From Gammaproteobacteria bacterium (lineage in GTDB: Bacteria > Gemmatimonadota > Gemmatimonadetes > Longimicrobiales > Gaopeijiaceae), in assembly GCA_028819075.1 (NCBI GenBank), contig JAPPMM010000038.1:1-64000 (forward strand): a stretch of DNA of 64,000 bases, read 5' to 3'. The notes beneath the pieces are model-generated. The model was given only the letters and a program-made list of their open reading frames with translations. It was not told the DNA's origin and made no database searches. Below, piece by piece: positions 9,444-18,166 of this stretch. A program made the position numbers and the translations under genes. The first letter of the stretch is position 1; each line of letters opens with the position of its first letter.

Positions 9444-10832
9444 TCAGGCGTCGATGCCGTATTTCTCGAGCTTGTAGTAGAAGGCGCTCGACTTGAGTCC
9501 CAGGTCTCTGGCGGCCTTCGCCTTGACTCCTCCCGCCCGCTCGAGAGCCTGCCTCAGGAGCCTCTCCTCAATACCCTCGAGCACCTCGTTCAGGTTCTTT
9601 CCGTTCTCGGGCAGCTCATCCGTCCGGGGCACGACGTCCCCGGCGTTCATCGCAGGCAGATCCCCGGCGTCGATCGTGGGACCGTCTGCAAGCAGGAGCG
9701 CCCGCTCGATCACGTTCTCGAGCTCGCGAACGTTTCCCGGCCATGCGTAGCCGGTCAGCTTGTCCATCGTCTTCGCCTCGACGCCGCCGACCCGCGAGTT
9801 GGTGCGTTTGCGCAACTTCGCGATGAAGTGGTCCACCAGGAGAGGGATGTCCTCGACGCGGTTCCTCAGGGGCGGCAGCACGATCGGGACCACATGCAGC
9901 CGGTAGAAGAGGTCCTTGCGAAAGTCCTCGCTGGCCAGGAGTTCGTCGGCGGGAGTGTTGGTCGCCGCGATGATGCGCACATCCACGGGAATCGTCTTCT
10001 CCCCCCCCACGCGCTCGAGTTCGCGTTCCTGGATCACCCGCAGGAGCCTGACCTGCGTCATGGTGGAGATGGTTGAGATCTCGTCGAGAAAGATGGTCCC
10101 GCCGTGGGCGAGCTCGAAGCGCCCCCGCCGCCTCCGGTCCGCACCCGTAAAGGCACCCTTCTCGTGCCCGAACAGCTCGGAGTCGAGCAGGCTCTCGGCG
10201 AGGGCTCCGCAGTTTACGCGCACGAAGGGGCCGTCCCTGCGCGTTGAGCTGGCGTGAATGGCGCGGGCTACGAGCTCCTTGCCCGTGCCGGACTCTCCGT
10301 AGATCATGACCGTCGACTCGCTGGGAGCCACCCGGCTGATCCAGTCGTACACCCGCTTCATCGCGGGCGCTTCGCCGATGATCTGCCCGTAGCGGGCCTC
10401 GGTCTGCTCCTTCAGCGACGTGTTCTCGATCCGCAGCGCCACGTTCTCCCGCCGCAGTTCGTCGCGTTCTTCCCGCTCGCGCAGCAGGCGGCCCACCTTC
10501 ACCGCGAACTCCTCGGGAGAAAACGGTTTGGTGATGAAGTCGACCGCCCCCAGCTTCATCGCCTCCACGGCCCTGTCGACGGTGCCGAACGCCGTGATCA
10601 TCAACACGTCCGTCTCCGGGGCTTGTGCCCGGACCTGGCGGAGCACCTCGATGCCGTCCATACCCGCCATCCTGAGGTCGGTGACGACCAGCTCGGCGCC
10701 GTGCTCGCTGAGCAGATCCAGGCCCTGCCTGCCGTTCTCGGCCGAATAGGTCCGGTGGCCGTGCTTGCGCAGCAACAGCTCAAGGCCTTCACGGATGGCA
10801 TCGTGATCGTCGATTATCAGCACTCGGGCCAT
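9444..10832 (-). CDS. NtrC-family sigma-54-dependent response regulator
   Basis: A 462-residue three-domain regulator. The receiver domain (~1-115) has the acidic pair in LIIDDHD, the phospho-acceptor Asp in LVVTDLRMAGMDG, and the Lys of TKPF. The AAA+ domain (~140-370) has Walker A GESGTGKE and the sigma-54 contact loop GAFTGA. The C-terminal Fis-type helix-turn-helix covers ~420-462 (AARDLGLKSSAFYYKLEKYG). The start at 10832 (MARVLIIDD) is chosen because the receiver domain begins there; an upstream in-frame start adds only unrelated residues. It is the likely partner of the kinase just upstream and should activate sigma-54 promoters. Confidence 0.95.
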   Translation of the reverse strand: MARVLIIDDHDAIREGLELLLRKHGHRTYSAENGRQGLDLLSEHGAELVVTDLRMAGMDGIEVLRQVRAQAPETDVLMITAFGTVDRAVEAMKLGAVDFITKPFSPEEFAVKVGRLLREREERDELRRENVALRIENTSLKEQTEARYGQIIGEAPAMKRVYDWISRVAPSESTVMIYGESGTGKELVARAIHASSTRRDGPFVRVNCGALAESLLDSELFGHEKGAFTGADRRRRGRFELAHGGTIFLDEISTISTMTQVRLLRVIQERELERVGGEKTIPVDVRIIAATNTPADELLASEDFRKDLFYRLHVVPIVLPPLRNRVEDIPLLVDHFIAKLRKRTNSRVGGVEAKTMDKLTGYAWPGNVRELENVIERALLLADGPTIDAGDLPAMNAGDVVPRTDELPENGKNLNEVLEGIEERLLRQALERAGGVKAKAARDLGLKSSAFYYKLEKYGIDA

Positions 10833-10979
10833 GGCACCGGATGGACGAGCCCGCTGGGGGCGGTGAAAGGAAGGCGAACAAGGGCCGGAGCCCGGAGGCA
10901 CGCATGGCCTGCAACCCGGGATGCGCGCGCTGCTCGATCCCCGGGCGAGCCGGCGGCAGGGTTCTGACTGGCGCAGGAG

Positions 10980-12488
10980 CTAACGCCCATTCGCTTCGCT
11001 TCGCGCGACCGGGAACACCTCCGAGCCGGGTAAATATAGACGGAACTCCGCGCCATTCCCAGCAGCGCCGTCGCCCGAGACCAGTTCGACCCTGCCGTCG
11101 TGGGCCCGTGCCACGCCCGCTACGATCGCGAGCCCCAGGCCCGCGCCCCGTTCCTTGCTGGTGACGAAGGGCTGGAAGATTCGTCCCCGCAACGATTCCG
11201 GCACGCCGGGCCCGTTGTCGCGCACGGACACGATGACTTCGCCGTTGCTGAACGTACCCTTTAGCCACACCCGGTCACCGGCTTCGGCGGCGTTGCGCAG
11301 CAGGTTCAACACCATGCGCTTGACCTGCCCCGAATCCGCCACCACCTCCAGCTGCGCGTCCGGCAGATCGACCTCGAGGCTGCCTCCCCGCGACTCGAGT
11401 TCCGTCGCAACCAGCTCGGCCGCCTCCCTGAGCGGACCCCGGATGTCGTGCAGCGTCGGCTGCGGCGCCCGGGGACGGGCGTACACCAGAAAGTCGGTGA
11501 TGATGCTGTTGAGGGCATCCACTTCCGCCTGGATCTTGCGGAAGAGCTGGGCCCGTTCCTGTGGATCGGCGCTGTCTGCCGCAATGGCCGAGAAGAGTTT
11601 CAGCCCGCCCAGAGGATTCCGGATCTCGTGAGCCACCTGCGCGAGCATGAGCCGGAGTTGCTCGTCCCGCTGGATGATTCCCAGGCGCATGCGTTCCATC
11701 GCCCGCGAGAGACGGCCGATCTCGACACCCGCCTCCACTTCGACCGACCGCGTGATGCGGCCCCGCTGGATGCGAAGCGCCACCCTGCTGAGCCGCTCCA
11801 GAGGCTTCGCGATGCGGGCCGCCAGGCCGATGGCGACGAGAACCGAGAGCATGACCGTGATCGCTGAAGCGAGGAGGACCGACCTCTGCAACCTAGCCAG
11901 GGGATCGAGGTAATCCGCCGGCATGAGAACGGCGAGCGCGACGTCGTATTCGTCGTCGGATTCCTCCAGCCGCGCGAAACCGTACTTGTAGGAGCGGCCG
12001 TCCCTTCCCTCGAAGGCCGTCGAGGTCGCCGATCCGTTCTCCCAGAGGCTGCTCAGGTCGTAGGCGGAGAAGATGAAAACGTCGGTACCGATGATCGGAA
12101 CGGAGTCGGCCGACTCGGTCGAAACGATGGCCGTATAGGGCTGATCGATGGCTCCGCTTCCGCCGGGCACCGTACCCTCTCCGGGAGAGGCCGGGCTCTC
12201 CCGACGGATGATCCACGCGGCGTCGACATATCCGCGGTCGACCAGACTGCGCAGGCGGTCGTACGCCTCCCTCCAGAAGAAATTCTCTTCGTCTCCGCGG
12301 CCGAGATGAAGCAGATTGGTCGCGTCCAGCCCGGTCTCCGCCGCCACGCCCGCTGTGACCTGGAGCTTGTCGTCCAACTCGTCCTCGAGCGCCCGATCGG
12401 TGACCGAGAACGCCATCCAGCTGCTCGCCGCCGTGAAGATGACCGCGAAGGCGACCAGGACCAGCACGTACAGGCGTCGAAGAGGCAC
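10980..12488 (-). CDS. Membrane sensor histidine kinase
   Basis: A 502-residue kinase. It has an N-terminal membrane helix (~5-27), a ~165-residue extracytoplasmic sensor region, a second helix near ~200-220 and a HAMP domain. The H-box AHEIRNPL then carries the phosphorylated His, followed by the N-box NLLRNAAEA and the G-boxes VRDNGPGVPE and GAGLGLAIVAG. It precedes the NtrC-type regulator by 147 bases on the same strand, the usual layout for a cognate pair. The sensor region matches no family I can name, so the signal is unknown. Confidence 0.93.
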   Translation of the reverse strand: MPLRRLYVLVLVAFAVIFTAASSWMAFSVTDRALEDELDDKLQVTAGVAAETGLDATNLLHLGRGDEENFFWREAYDRLRSLVDRGYVDAAWIIRRESPASPGEGTVPGGSGAIDQPYTAIVSTESADSVPIIGTDVFIFSAYDLSSLWENGSATSTAFEGRDGRSYKYGFARLEESDDEYDVALAVLMPADYLDPLARLQRSVLLASAITVMLSVLVAIGLAARIAKPLERLSRVALRIQRGRITRSVEVEAGVEIGRLSRAMERMRLGIIQRDEQLRLMLAQVAHEIRNPLGGLKLFSAIAADSADPQERAQLFRKIQAEVDALNSIITDFLVYARPRAPQPTLHDIRGPLREAAELVATELESRGGSLEVDLPDAQLEVVADSGQVKRMVLNLLRNAAEAGDRVWLKGTFSNGEVIVSVRDNGPGVPESLRGRIFQPFVTSKERGAGLGLAIVAGVARAHDGRVELVSGDGAAGNGAEFRLYLPGSEVFPVARSEANGR

Positions 12489-12564
12489 TCTCGCGATCTC
12501 CGTTTCCGCTTTGGCTCCGGCTCAGGAGCACGCTTTCCGGTTTCGCCCGGCCCGCTGCCCCGGA

Positions 12565-13566
12565 TCACAAACCACAGGGCACCCGCTCCAGGGCAACTTC
12601 ACTGAATTGAATCGCCGATCCCGTCCGTGGCGCGATGACGAAGTGGAAGGGGGTCTCCACCACCGCCGCGGGCGAGCAGAAGTCGCCCGGGGCGAGTTCC
12701 ACGAGTCTTACGATCGCGCCGTCGCGGATGGCCTGGATTTCCCTGATCTCCAGAATGCTCCCCGCCTCCTGTCGGGCGCCGTCCGCCGCGACCACCACCA
12801 TATCCGCCTCCCAGTCGATGTCGGGAGGGAAAGCGCTACCGGCGTGCCGCCCCCAGAAGTCCCCCCACCCGGCCGGTGCGTCGCCCGCTTCGGGCCCTCC
12901 GAAGAACACCCGGGATACGAGGTCCGGTTCACCGGGGTTGGCACCCTGGGCGAGGCTCGCGAACGGCACGCTCAGGTGGTAGACGCTGGTGGCGGAATCT
13001 CCAAGGGTGCGGTCGTGCACGAGCCTGGACACCTGGATCACCCGGCTGGCGTGAATGTCGGGTCCGGACCCGGCGGGGTTAAGCGATCCGAGGGGGCCCT
13101 TGGCACACCGGATCCAGCTCTTCTCTTCGCTCCTGATCTCGTCCTGGATTCGGAGAGTTACGCGGGCCTCGCCGTCACATTGCGGGTTCAGATTCGGATC
13201 GAGGTCGTCGATGAAGAGATCCAGGCCGGCCGCTCCGTGGATCTGAGTGACCAGGGTGGCGTACGATGCGGTGAACGCGCCCGCAAGCCCCGGGCTCCGC
13301 GTGGTGGTCTCGCTTCCCACCACGCCTCGATAGGCGATCGACTCGGACAACTGCCAGGCGCCGGTCGACCGCCAGGTGAGCGTCTGACGCAGCTCTCCCA
13401 TGCCCCGCGATGGCGGAGACCGTCGCGGGGTCACGACCTCCACGACCAGTTGACCGGACTGGCCAAAGCGCAGCATGGGTGGCTCCACGCCGTTCTCCTC
13501 GCACGCGGACGCGGTGGCCGCCAACATGGCCACCCGAATCCATGGAACCCCGAACTTGCTCGTCAC
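12565..13566 (-). CDS. Hypothetical lipoprotein
   Basis: About 333 residues from a GTG at 13566; an in-frame ATG at 13623 would add 19 polar residues before the signal. From the GTG, a basic start is followed by a hydrophobic run and a lipobox-like Cys (MLAATASAC). The rest is a beta-rich secreted domain with no recognised family. It contains four Cys pairs or singles (PQCDG, WIRCAK, GDFCS, VPCG), which might form disulfides. It lies 76 bases before the kinase in the same direction and could be the first gene of that unit. Confidence 0.6.
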   Translation of the reverse strand: MTSKFGVPWIRVAMLAATASACEENGVEPPMLRFGQSGQLVVEVVTPRRSPPSRGMGELRQTLTWRSTGAWQLSESIAYRGVVGSETTTRSPGLAGAFTASYATLVTQIHGAAGLDLFIDDLDPNLNPQCDGEARVTLRIQDEIRSEEKSWIRCAKGPLGSLNPAGSGPDIHASRVIQVSRLVHDRTLGDSATSVYHLSVPFASLAQGANPGEPDLVSRVFFGGPEAGDAPAGWGDFWGRHAGSAFPPDIDWEADMVVVAADGARQEAGSILEIREIQAIRDGAIVRLVELAPGDFCSPAAVVETPFHFVIAPRTGSAIQFSEVALERVPCGL

Positions 13567-13715
13567 GCCGATACCTTCGTCAGCCCCTTCGCTGGTTTGA
13601 CGATGCCGAACTGGCGGCATCAATATAGGGCGCTTCCCGCCGTCCGTCCTGCTGCCCCGCCGCTGCGGGCGGAGGCATGCGATCGTTCCCCGGGCCTTCG
13701 CGCAAAAGGAGTCAC

Positions 13716-14306
13716 ATGGACACCCGCGACCGCCTGCTTGCCCTGTTGATCGAGCGGTCTCTCCGGGTTGGCCGCTTCACGCTCGCCAGCGGTGCCCGCT
13801 CGACGTACTACGTAGATGCGCGAGCGACGACGATGACCGCCGAGGGACAGGCGCTCGTCGGCCGGGTATGCCTGAGTTACCTCCGGCGCGCCGGTCTGGA
13901 TCCAACACACGTCGGCGGCCTTACTATGGGCGCCGATCCGATCGCCTACGCCATCGCGCGCCAGAGCTGGGAGGAGGGCCGGCCCATCGACGCGTTTTCC
14001 GTCCGCAAGGACGCGAAGGAGTACGGCACCCGGCGCAGGGTCGAGGGGGGGCTCCCGGCGGATGCGCGCGTGGTGGTCATCGAGGACGCCATGACGACCG
14101 GCCGGAGCACCCTCAAGGCCATCCGGGCGGTCGAGGACCACGGCGCCCGGGTTCTCGCCGTCCTGGCACTCGTCGACCGTGAGGAAGGAGCCCGCGAGCG
14201 TATCGCGGCCGAAGGGCATGACGCGACAACCGTGTTTCCCGCGAGCGAACTCCTGGCCGCCCGCGAGGAGCAGGCCGGCGCAGAGTTTCCAGGGGCGCCG
14301 GGCTAG
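13716..14306 (+). CDS. pyrE: Orotate phosphoribosyltransferase
   Basis: A 196-residue enzyme that joins orotate to PRPP to give orotidine 5'-phosphate in pyrimidine synthesis. The PRPP-binding motif is VVVIEDAMTTGRS; the N-terminal FTLASGARSTYYVDARA and the catalytic-loop SVRKDAKEYGT are typical of PyrE. The ATG at 13716 is preferred over one at 13677 because AGGAG ends five bases upstream. It is divergent from the lipoprotein gene and convergent with dnaN. The length is normal for the family (about 190-215). Confidence 0.93.
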   Translation: MDTRDRLLALLIERSLRVGRFTLASGARSTYYVDARATTMTAEGQALVGRVCLSYLRRAGLDPTHVGGLTMGADPIAYAIARQSWEEGRPIDAFSVRKDAKEYGTRRRVEGGLPADARVVVIEDAMTTGRSTLKAIRAVEDHGARVLAVLALVDREEGARERIAAEGHDATTVFPASELLAAREEQAGAEFPGAPG

Positions 14307-14342
14307 CCCCACCCAACCCGACGTCGGCCCATCGCCGACCGG

Positions 14343-15458
14343 TCAGTCGAGCAGTCGGAGGGGCATCACCAGGCAGAGGTAGTCGATCGCGTCGCCGTCC
14401 TCCGCGGGCACCGGCTCGACAGTTGCCGCACGCTCCGGCGCCTTGAACGCCAGCCGAACGTCATCCGTGGGCATATGCTGGAGCACCTCGATGAGATAGC
14501 TGGCGTTGAACCCGATATCGAGGTCGTCGCCCTCATATCCGAGATCCACCTCATCGTAGCCCTCGCCCAGATCGGGAGTACTCACGCTCAAGTTCATCCG
14601 GCTACCGGAAAAACTGAGCTTGATGCGGTGCGTCTGGTCGCTGGCGACGACATCCATCCGCTTTACGGCGGCAAGCAGGCTGTTCTTGTCGACCACCGCG
14701 AACTTGTCGTTGTCCCGGGGAATTACCTGCTTGTAGTTCGGGTAGGTGCCGTCGATCAGCCGGGTGTAGACCTCGGTTGGCCCCGAGCGGAAGCCGAGGA
14801 AGTTGCCGTCGCGGCCCAACTCGAGTTCATCCCCTTCACCGAAGAGCCGCTGAACCAGCCTCAGTGCCGAGGGGGGAACGATGAGGTTCGACGCCGCCGG
14901 CCCGGACGTCTCGGTCTTCACCGACATCCTCGCAAGCCTGTGGCCGTTGGTCGCCACCATTCGCATCTCGTTGCCGCGCAACTCCCAGAGCACTCCGCTC
15001 AGGATCGGTCTGCTCTCTTCGCTCGATACCGCGAAGGACGTGTTGCGGATGAGCGACAGGAGATCGGCCCCGGAGATAGTCCACGCCTGATCGAAGTCCA
15101 AGTGGGGCGACGACGGGAAATCATCCGCGGGCAGACCGTTGAGCTTGAAGCGGCTCTTGCCGCAGACCAGCTCCATCTGGCTCCCCAGAGTGCCGGCGAG
15201 CACCGGGCGGTCGGGCAGCGCCCGCACGATTTCCTGGATCTTCTTGCCCGGGACCGTCAACGAACCTGTCTCCTGAACCTCCGCGGCTACGCGGGTCCGA
15301 ACGGTGACATCCAGATCCGTGGCCGTGATCCAGAGGCCGTCTTCGGTTGCATCGAAGAGAATGTTGGAGAGAACCGGCAGCGTGGTGCGGGCTGGAACGG
15401 ATTGGGAGACTGCCGTGAGTCCCTGGTACAGGTTCTGCCGAGTCAGGGCAAGTTTCAT
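14343..15458 (-). CDS. dnaN: DNA polymerase III beta subunit (sliding clamp)
   Basis: A 371-residue clamp that forms a ring on DNA and tethers replicative polymerases. Family features include the N-terminus MKLALTRQNLYQGLTAVSQ, the middle-domain segment SSEESRPILSGVLWEL and the C-terminal YLCLVMPLRLLD, which forms part of the peptide-binding pocket. It follows dnaA in the same direction after a 295-base spacer with DnaA-box-like sites. Its 3' end is convergent with pyrE. Confidence 0.97.
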   Translation of the reverse strand: MKLALTRQNLYQGLTAVSQSVPARTTLPVLSNILFDATEDGLWITATDLDVTVRTRVAAEVQETGSLTVPGKKIQEIVRALPDRPVLAGTLGSQMELVCGKSRFKLNGLPADDFPSSPHLDFDQAWTISGADLLSLIRNTSFAVSSEESRPILSGVLWELRGNEMRMVATNGHRLARMSVKTETSGPAASNLIVPPSALRLVQRLFGEGDELELGRDGNFLGFRSGPTEVYTRLIDGTYPNYKQVIPRDNDKFAVVDKNSLLAAVKRMDVVASDQTHRIKLSFSGSRMNLSVSTPDLGEGYDEVDLGYEGDDLDIGFNASYLIEVLQHMPTDDVRLAFKAPERAATVEPVPAEDGDAIDYLCLVMPLRLLD

Positions 15459-15753
15459 CTGGTTCGGATCCTGGGAGATGGGGTTGCGATCTTGAGGGAA
15501 TCCACGGGAAGAAGTTCGAGTTCTACCCTTCTACTGCAAGAAAGTAGTAGTAGTAGAGGCTGTGGAGTTGTAGACAACGCCTCGCCTCCGCCCGGGTAAC
15601 CTGGTTCTTCCCAACGGTCTCGGGAATGGAAGGATGACGTGGATTCCGGATGCAAAAGATCATCCGGTTTTCCATGAATCCACAACTGGGGCCTCGGGAG
15701 TGGAGCAAGCCACGCAGTTTCCCCGGTTCTCCCCAGCGGTTTGAACATGATTC
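15459..15753. other. dnaA-dnaN spacer with DnaA-trio-like tract: candidate origin unwinding region
   Basis: This 295-base non-coding interval holds GTAGTAGTAGTAG at 15544-15556 (on the other strand CTA repeats). A short GC step follows, then two DnaA-box-like sites: TGTGGAGTT (15561-15569) and TGTAGACAA (15569-15577, one base from the TTGTCCACA type when read on the minus strand). A further GAATCCACA is at 15676-15684. The order box, GC step, trinucleotide tract resembles the DnaA-trio unwinding element described in Bacillus. The boxes are imperfect, so this is a candidate only. Confidence 0.45.
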
Positions 15754-17142
15754 TCAGACTCCGCCCGCGAGAATCTGCTCCCGCAGACGGGAGACGCGGC
15801 TGGCGAACTCCTCGTCCGTCTGCAGATCCCGATCCACCTTTCTTATCGAGTGGATCACCGTGGAGTGATCCCGTCCCCCGAAGGCCGCGCCAATCCTGGT
15901 AAGGGGCAGGTCGAGGATCTCCTTGATCAGGAACATGGCGACCTGGCGGGGCACGGTCACGTCGCGAGTACGCCGCTTCGAGACGAGGCCTCGCGGTTCC
16001 ACTCCCCATGCCGCGGCGGAGGCGTTCAGGATGTCGGTTGCCGATGTGGACGGGGACGGGACGAGGGTCGGGATTCGCGATTCCTGCAGGGCCTCGTGCG
16101 CGAGCGTGATCGTGATCTCCTGATTCGTCAGGGACGAGAAGGCGAGCAACTTGATGATCGCGCCTTCCATCTCCCGGACCGAAGAGGTACACGAACGGGC
16201 TACAAGGTCAATCACGTCATCCTCCAGGAAGAGCCCGTCGGCGGCGGACTTCTTGCGGACGATGGCGATCCGGGTTTCGTAGTCGGGGGGCTTGATGTCT
16301 GCCACCAGACCCCACGCGAACCTCGACACCAGGCGTTCCTCGAGCCCGGACAGGCTGCTGGGCGCGCGGTCGCTGGTGAGAACAATCTGCTTCTGCGCGT
16401 CGTACAGGGCGTTGAAGGTGTGAAAAAACTCTTCCTGTGTGCGTTCCTTGCCCTCGAGGAAGTGGATGTCGTCGACGAGCAGGAGGTCGATATGCCGATA
16501 GCGCCGACGGAAACCGGGGGTGGCGCCCTCCTGGATGGATGTGACCAGCTCGTTGGTGAATTGCTCGGTCGGGACGTATGCGATGTGCGTCTGCGGGGCG
16601 TGCTGTTGCAGATAGTTGCCGATCGCGTGCATGAGATGGGTCTTTCCCAGTCCGACCCCTCCGTAGACGAAGAGGGGATTGTACATGCGGGCCGGCTTCT
16701 CGGCGACGGCGCGGCAGGCAGCGACCGCAAGCTGGTTGTTGTTGCCCACGACGAAGCGGTCGAAGGTGTACCGTTCGTTCAGTTTGTCGGAGGGGACCGT
16801 CGGCTTCGACTCGGAGATCCTGGACCGATATGGGGGCGAGGAATAGGTGGGGCCATCCGTGGGCAGAGCGAAGGCCGCGGGCGAGGGGTGTGAAGCCGAC
16901 GAACGGTAGGAGACCGACAGGGGGCGTCCCAGCCTCTGCTCGATGCTCCTGCGGAGAAGCGCGCCGTACTTGTCCTCGATCCACTCCACGTGGAACTGGC
17001 TGGGGGCCTCGACCAGCAACTCGTCGTCCGAGAAGCCGACCGCCTCGGTGCCGGAGAGCCAGGTCTGAAAACTCTGCTCCGGAAGGTAGGTCCGCGCGGC
17101 CGCCAGGGCGTGAGCCCAGATCTCGGAAGCAGAGAGTTCCAT
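15754..17142 (-). CDS. dnaA: Chromosomal replication initiator protein DnaA
   Basis: A 462-residue AAA+ initiator that binds DnaA boxes and opens the origin. Domain I (~1-80) starts MELSASEIWAHALAAART. A Pro/Ser-rich domain II linker follows. Domain III has Walker A GGVGLGKTHLMHAIGN and Walker B LLLVDDIHFLEGKE. Domain IV carries the DNA-binding signature AFGGRDHSTVIHSI. The start at 17142 matches the conserved N-terminus, and 51 further upstream residues in frame look non-coding. It is divergent from rpmH and followed by dnaN. Confidence 0.97.
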   Translation of the reverse strand: MELSASEIWAHALAAARTYLPEQSFQTWLSGTEAVGFSDDELLVEAPSQFHVEWIEDKYGALLRRSIEQRLGRPLSVSYRSSASHPSPAAFALPTDGPTYSSPPYRSRISESKPTVPSDKLNERYTFDRFVVGNNNQLAVAACRAVAEKPARMYNPLFVYGGVGLGKTHLMHAIGNYLQQHAPQTHIAYVPTEQFTNELVTSIQEGATPGFRRRYRHIDLLLVDDIHFLEGKERTQEEFFHTFNALYDAQKQIVLTSDRAPSSLSGLEERLVSRFAWGLVADIKPPDYETRIAIVRKKSAADGLFLEDDVIDLVARSCTSSVREMEGAIIKLLAFSSLTNQEITITLAHEALQESRIPTLVPSPSTSATDILNASAAAWGVEPRGLVSKRRTRDVTVPRQVAMFLIKEILDLPLTRIGAAFGGRDHSTVIHSIRKVDRDLQTDEEFASRVSRLREQILAGGV

Positions 17143-17418
17143 CGAGGAAGGACTGGGGGAGGAGAAAGGGCCGGGGCTTGCGCGGAGAGCCCCCGGGGCA
17201 GCGAAGGATGCAACGGTATCCCGGGAGTGTGGAAAAGTCAATCGCCAATGGCGGGCCTGCGCCCCCGGGCGACGGTGTTCGCGCGCGTGCGGCACGGCGC
17301 GGCGGGGTTGACGGCCCGCGCGGATTTCCGGTAGGTTCCTCGCCCGTCCCGCGTTCGTCTGCCGGCCGGTACACAGGGGTCGACAGGATGCGGGTGGTTC
17401 CCTTCACGACCGTTCCTC
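17143..17418. other. dnaA-rpmH divergent spacer with a consensus DnaA box
   Basis: A 276-base intergenic region. At 17228-17236 TGTGGAAAA gives the perfect DnaA box TTTTCCACA on the minus strand. A box here may serve dnaA autoregulation or form the upstream half of a bipartite origin. I see no second clear box. The rpmH promoter candidate lies in its right half. Confidence 0.45.
17306..17335 (+). promoter_or_regulatory. Candidate promoter for the rpmH operon
   Basis: TTGACG at 17306-17311 is followed after 18 bases by TAGGTT at 17330-17335. The expected start point is about 75 bases before rpmH. The -35 is good and the -10 is weak, similar to the tRNA promoters in this window. Confidence 0.35.
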
Positions 17419-17568
17419 ATGAAACCGACATACAGACCACGGAACCGAAAGAGAAAGAACACCCACGGATTCCGCGCCCGGATGAGCACTCGGGCGGGCC
17501 GCAAGACGCTGTCGAGGCGGCGGAGGAAGGGGCGCCGCCGGCTGGTCGTGGAGGTCGGCTCGAAGTAG
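17419..17568 (+). CDS. rpmH: 50S ribosomal protein L34
   Basis: A 49-residue very basic protein of the large ribosomal subunit, beginning [19 protein letters not shown] and continuing with the family's [19 protein letters not shown] block. It opens the conserved rpmH-rnpA-yidD-yidC order and is divergent from dnaA, the arrangement found around many bacterial origins. The length is close to the usual 44-52 residues. Confidence 0.97.
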   Translation: MKPTYRPRNRKRKNTHGFRARMSTRAGRKTLSRRRRKGRRRLVVEVGSK

Positions 17569-17618
17569 ACGGCGCAGCCGCCGAGCCGGGGCCTTCAACC
17601 GAAGTATGCTTCCCTCCC

Positions 17619-17948
17619 GTGAGACGAATTCGGCGCTCTGGCGAAATCCGTGGCCTGTTGAGGCGGGGGAAGCGACGGAGGACGTCCGAACTCGACGTCT
17701 TCCTCGCGGCTTCCCCCACATCTTGTGCACGCTTCGGGGCGATCGTGCCAAAGCACGGCCACACCATCGTGGATCGCAACCGGCTGAGGCGCCGACTGCG
17801 TGAGATCGGGCGACTCGAAGTGCTGCCGCGGCTGGACACCCACCTTCGGGATCTGGACTTCCTGGTCAGGGCCAGACGGGAGGCGTACCACGTGTCGTTC
17901 CAGCAGCTCAGGACTCAACTGGTAAAGCTGACCGAGGAGCTCCTCTGA
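17619..17948 (+). CDS. rnpA: Ribonuclease P protein component
   Basis: A 109-residue basic protein that assists the RNase P RNA in 5' tRNA maturation. The RNR signature is seen in [13 protein letters not shown], with FGAIVPKHG before it and [13 protein letters not shown] after it. The start is GTG at 17619 ([19 protein letters not shown]), 50 bases after rpmH; the region before it in frame looks unrelated. Its last codons carry an AGGAG that can serve the next gene, and its TGA overlaps that gene's start. Confidence 0.92.
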   Translation: MRRIRRSGEIRGLLRRGKRRRTSELDVFLAASPTSCARFGAIVPKHGHTIVDRNRLRRRLREIGRLEVLPRLDTHLRDLDFLVRARREAYHVSFQQLRTQLVKLTEELL

Positions 17949-18166
17949 AGTTCTTGCTGAGCGGCATTCGATTCTATCGCGCGGCGATCTCTCCGTTGGC
18001 GCCGCCTGCCTGTCGGTTCGTGCCCAGTTGTTCGGCCTACGCACTGGAAGCGCTCGAGCGGCACGGAACCCTGCGCGGCTGCTGGCTGACGCTGCGGCGG
18101 CTCTGCCGGTGCCATCCCCTTGGCGGGAAAGGGTTCGATCCGGTGCCTCGGGGACACCCGCGATGA
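17945..18166 (+). CDS. yidD: Membrane protein insertion efficiency factor YidD
   Basis: A 73-residue family member linked to YidC-dependent membrane insertion. The conserved start (K)[16 protein letters not shown] and the Cys pattern [15 protein letters not shown] are present. The alignment and an AGGAG at 17935-17939 point to a rare CTG start at 17945, which overlaps the rnpA stop as CTGA. A TTG at 17954 is the conventional alternative and would give 70 residues. The stop overlaps the ATG of yidC by four bases. Confidence 0.88.
   Translation: MKFLLSGIRFYRAAISPLAPPACRFVPSCSAYALEALERHGTLRGCWLTLRRLCRCHPLGGKGFDPVPRGHPR

Noticed and set aside
14323..14339. Terminator between pyrE and dnaN
   Set aside because: A 6-bp hairpin GTCGGC/GCCGAC is present, but it is short and lacks a T run on both strands.
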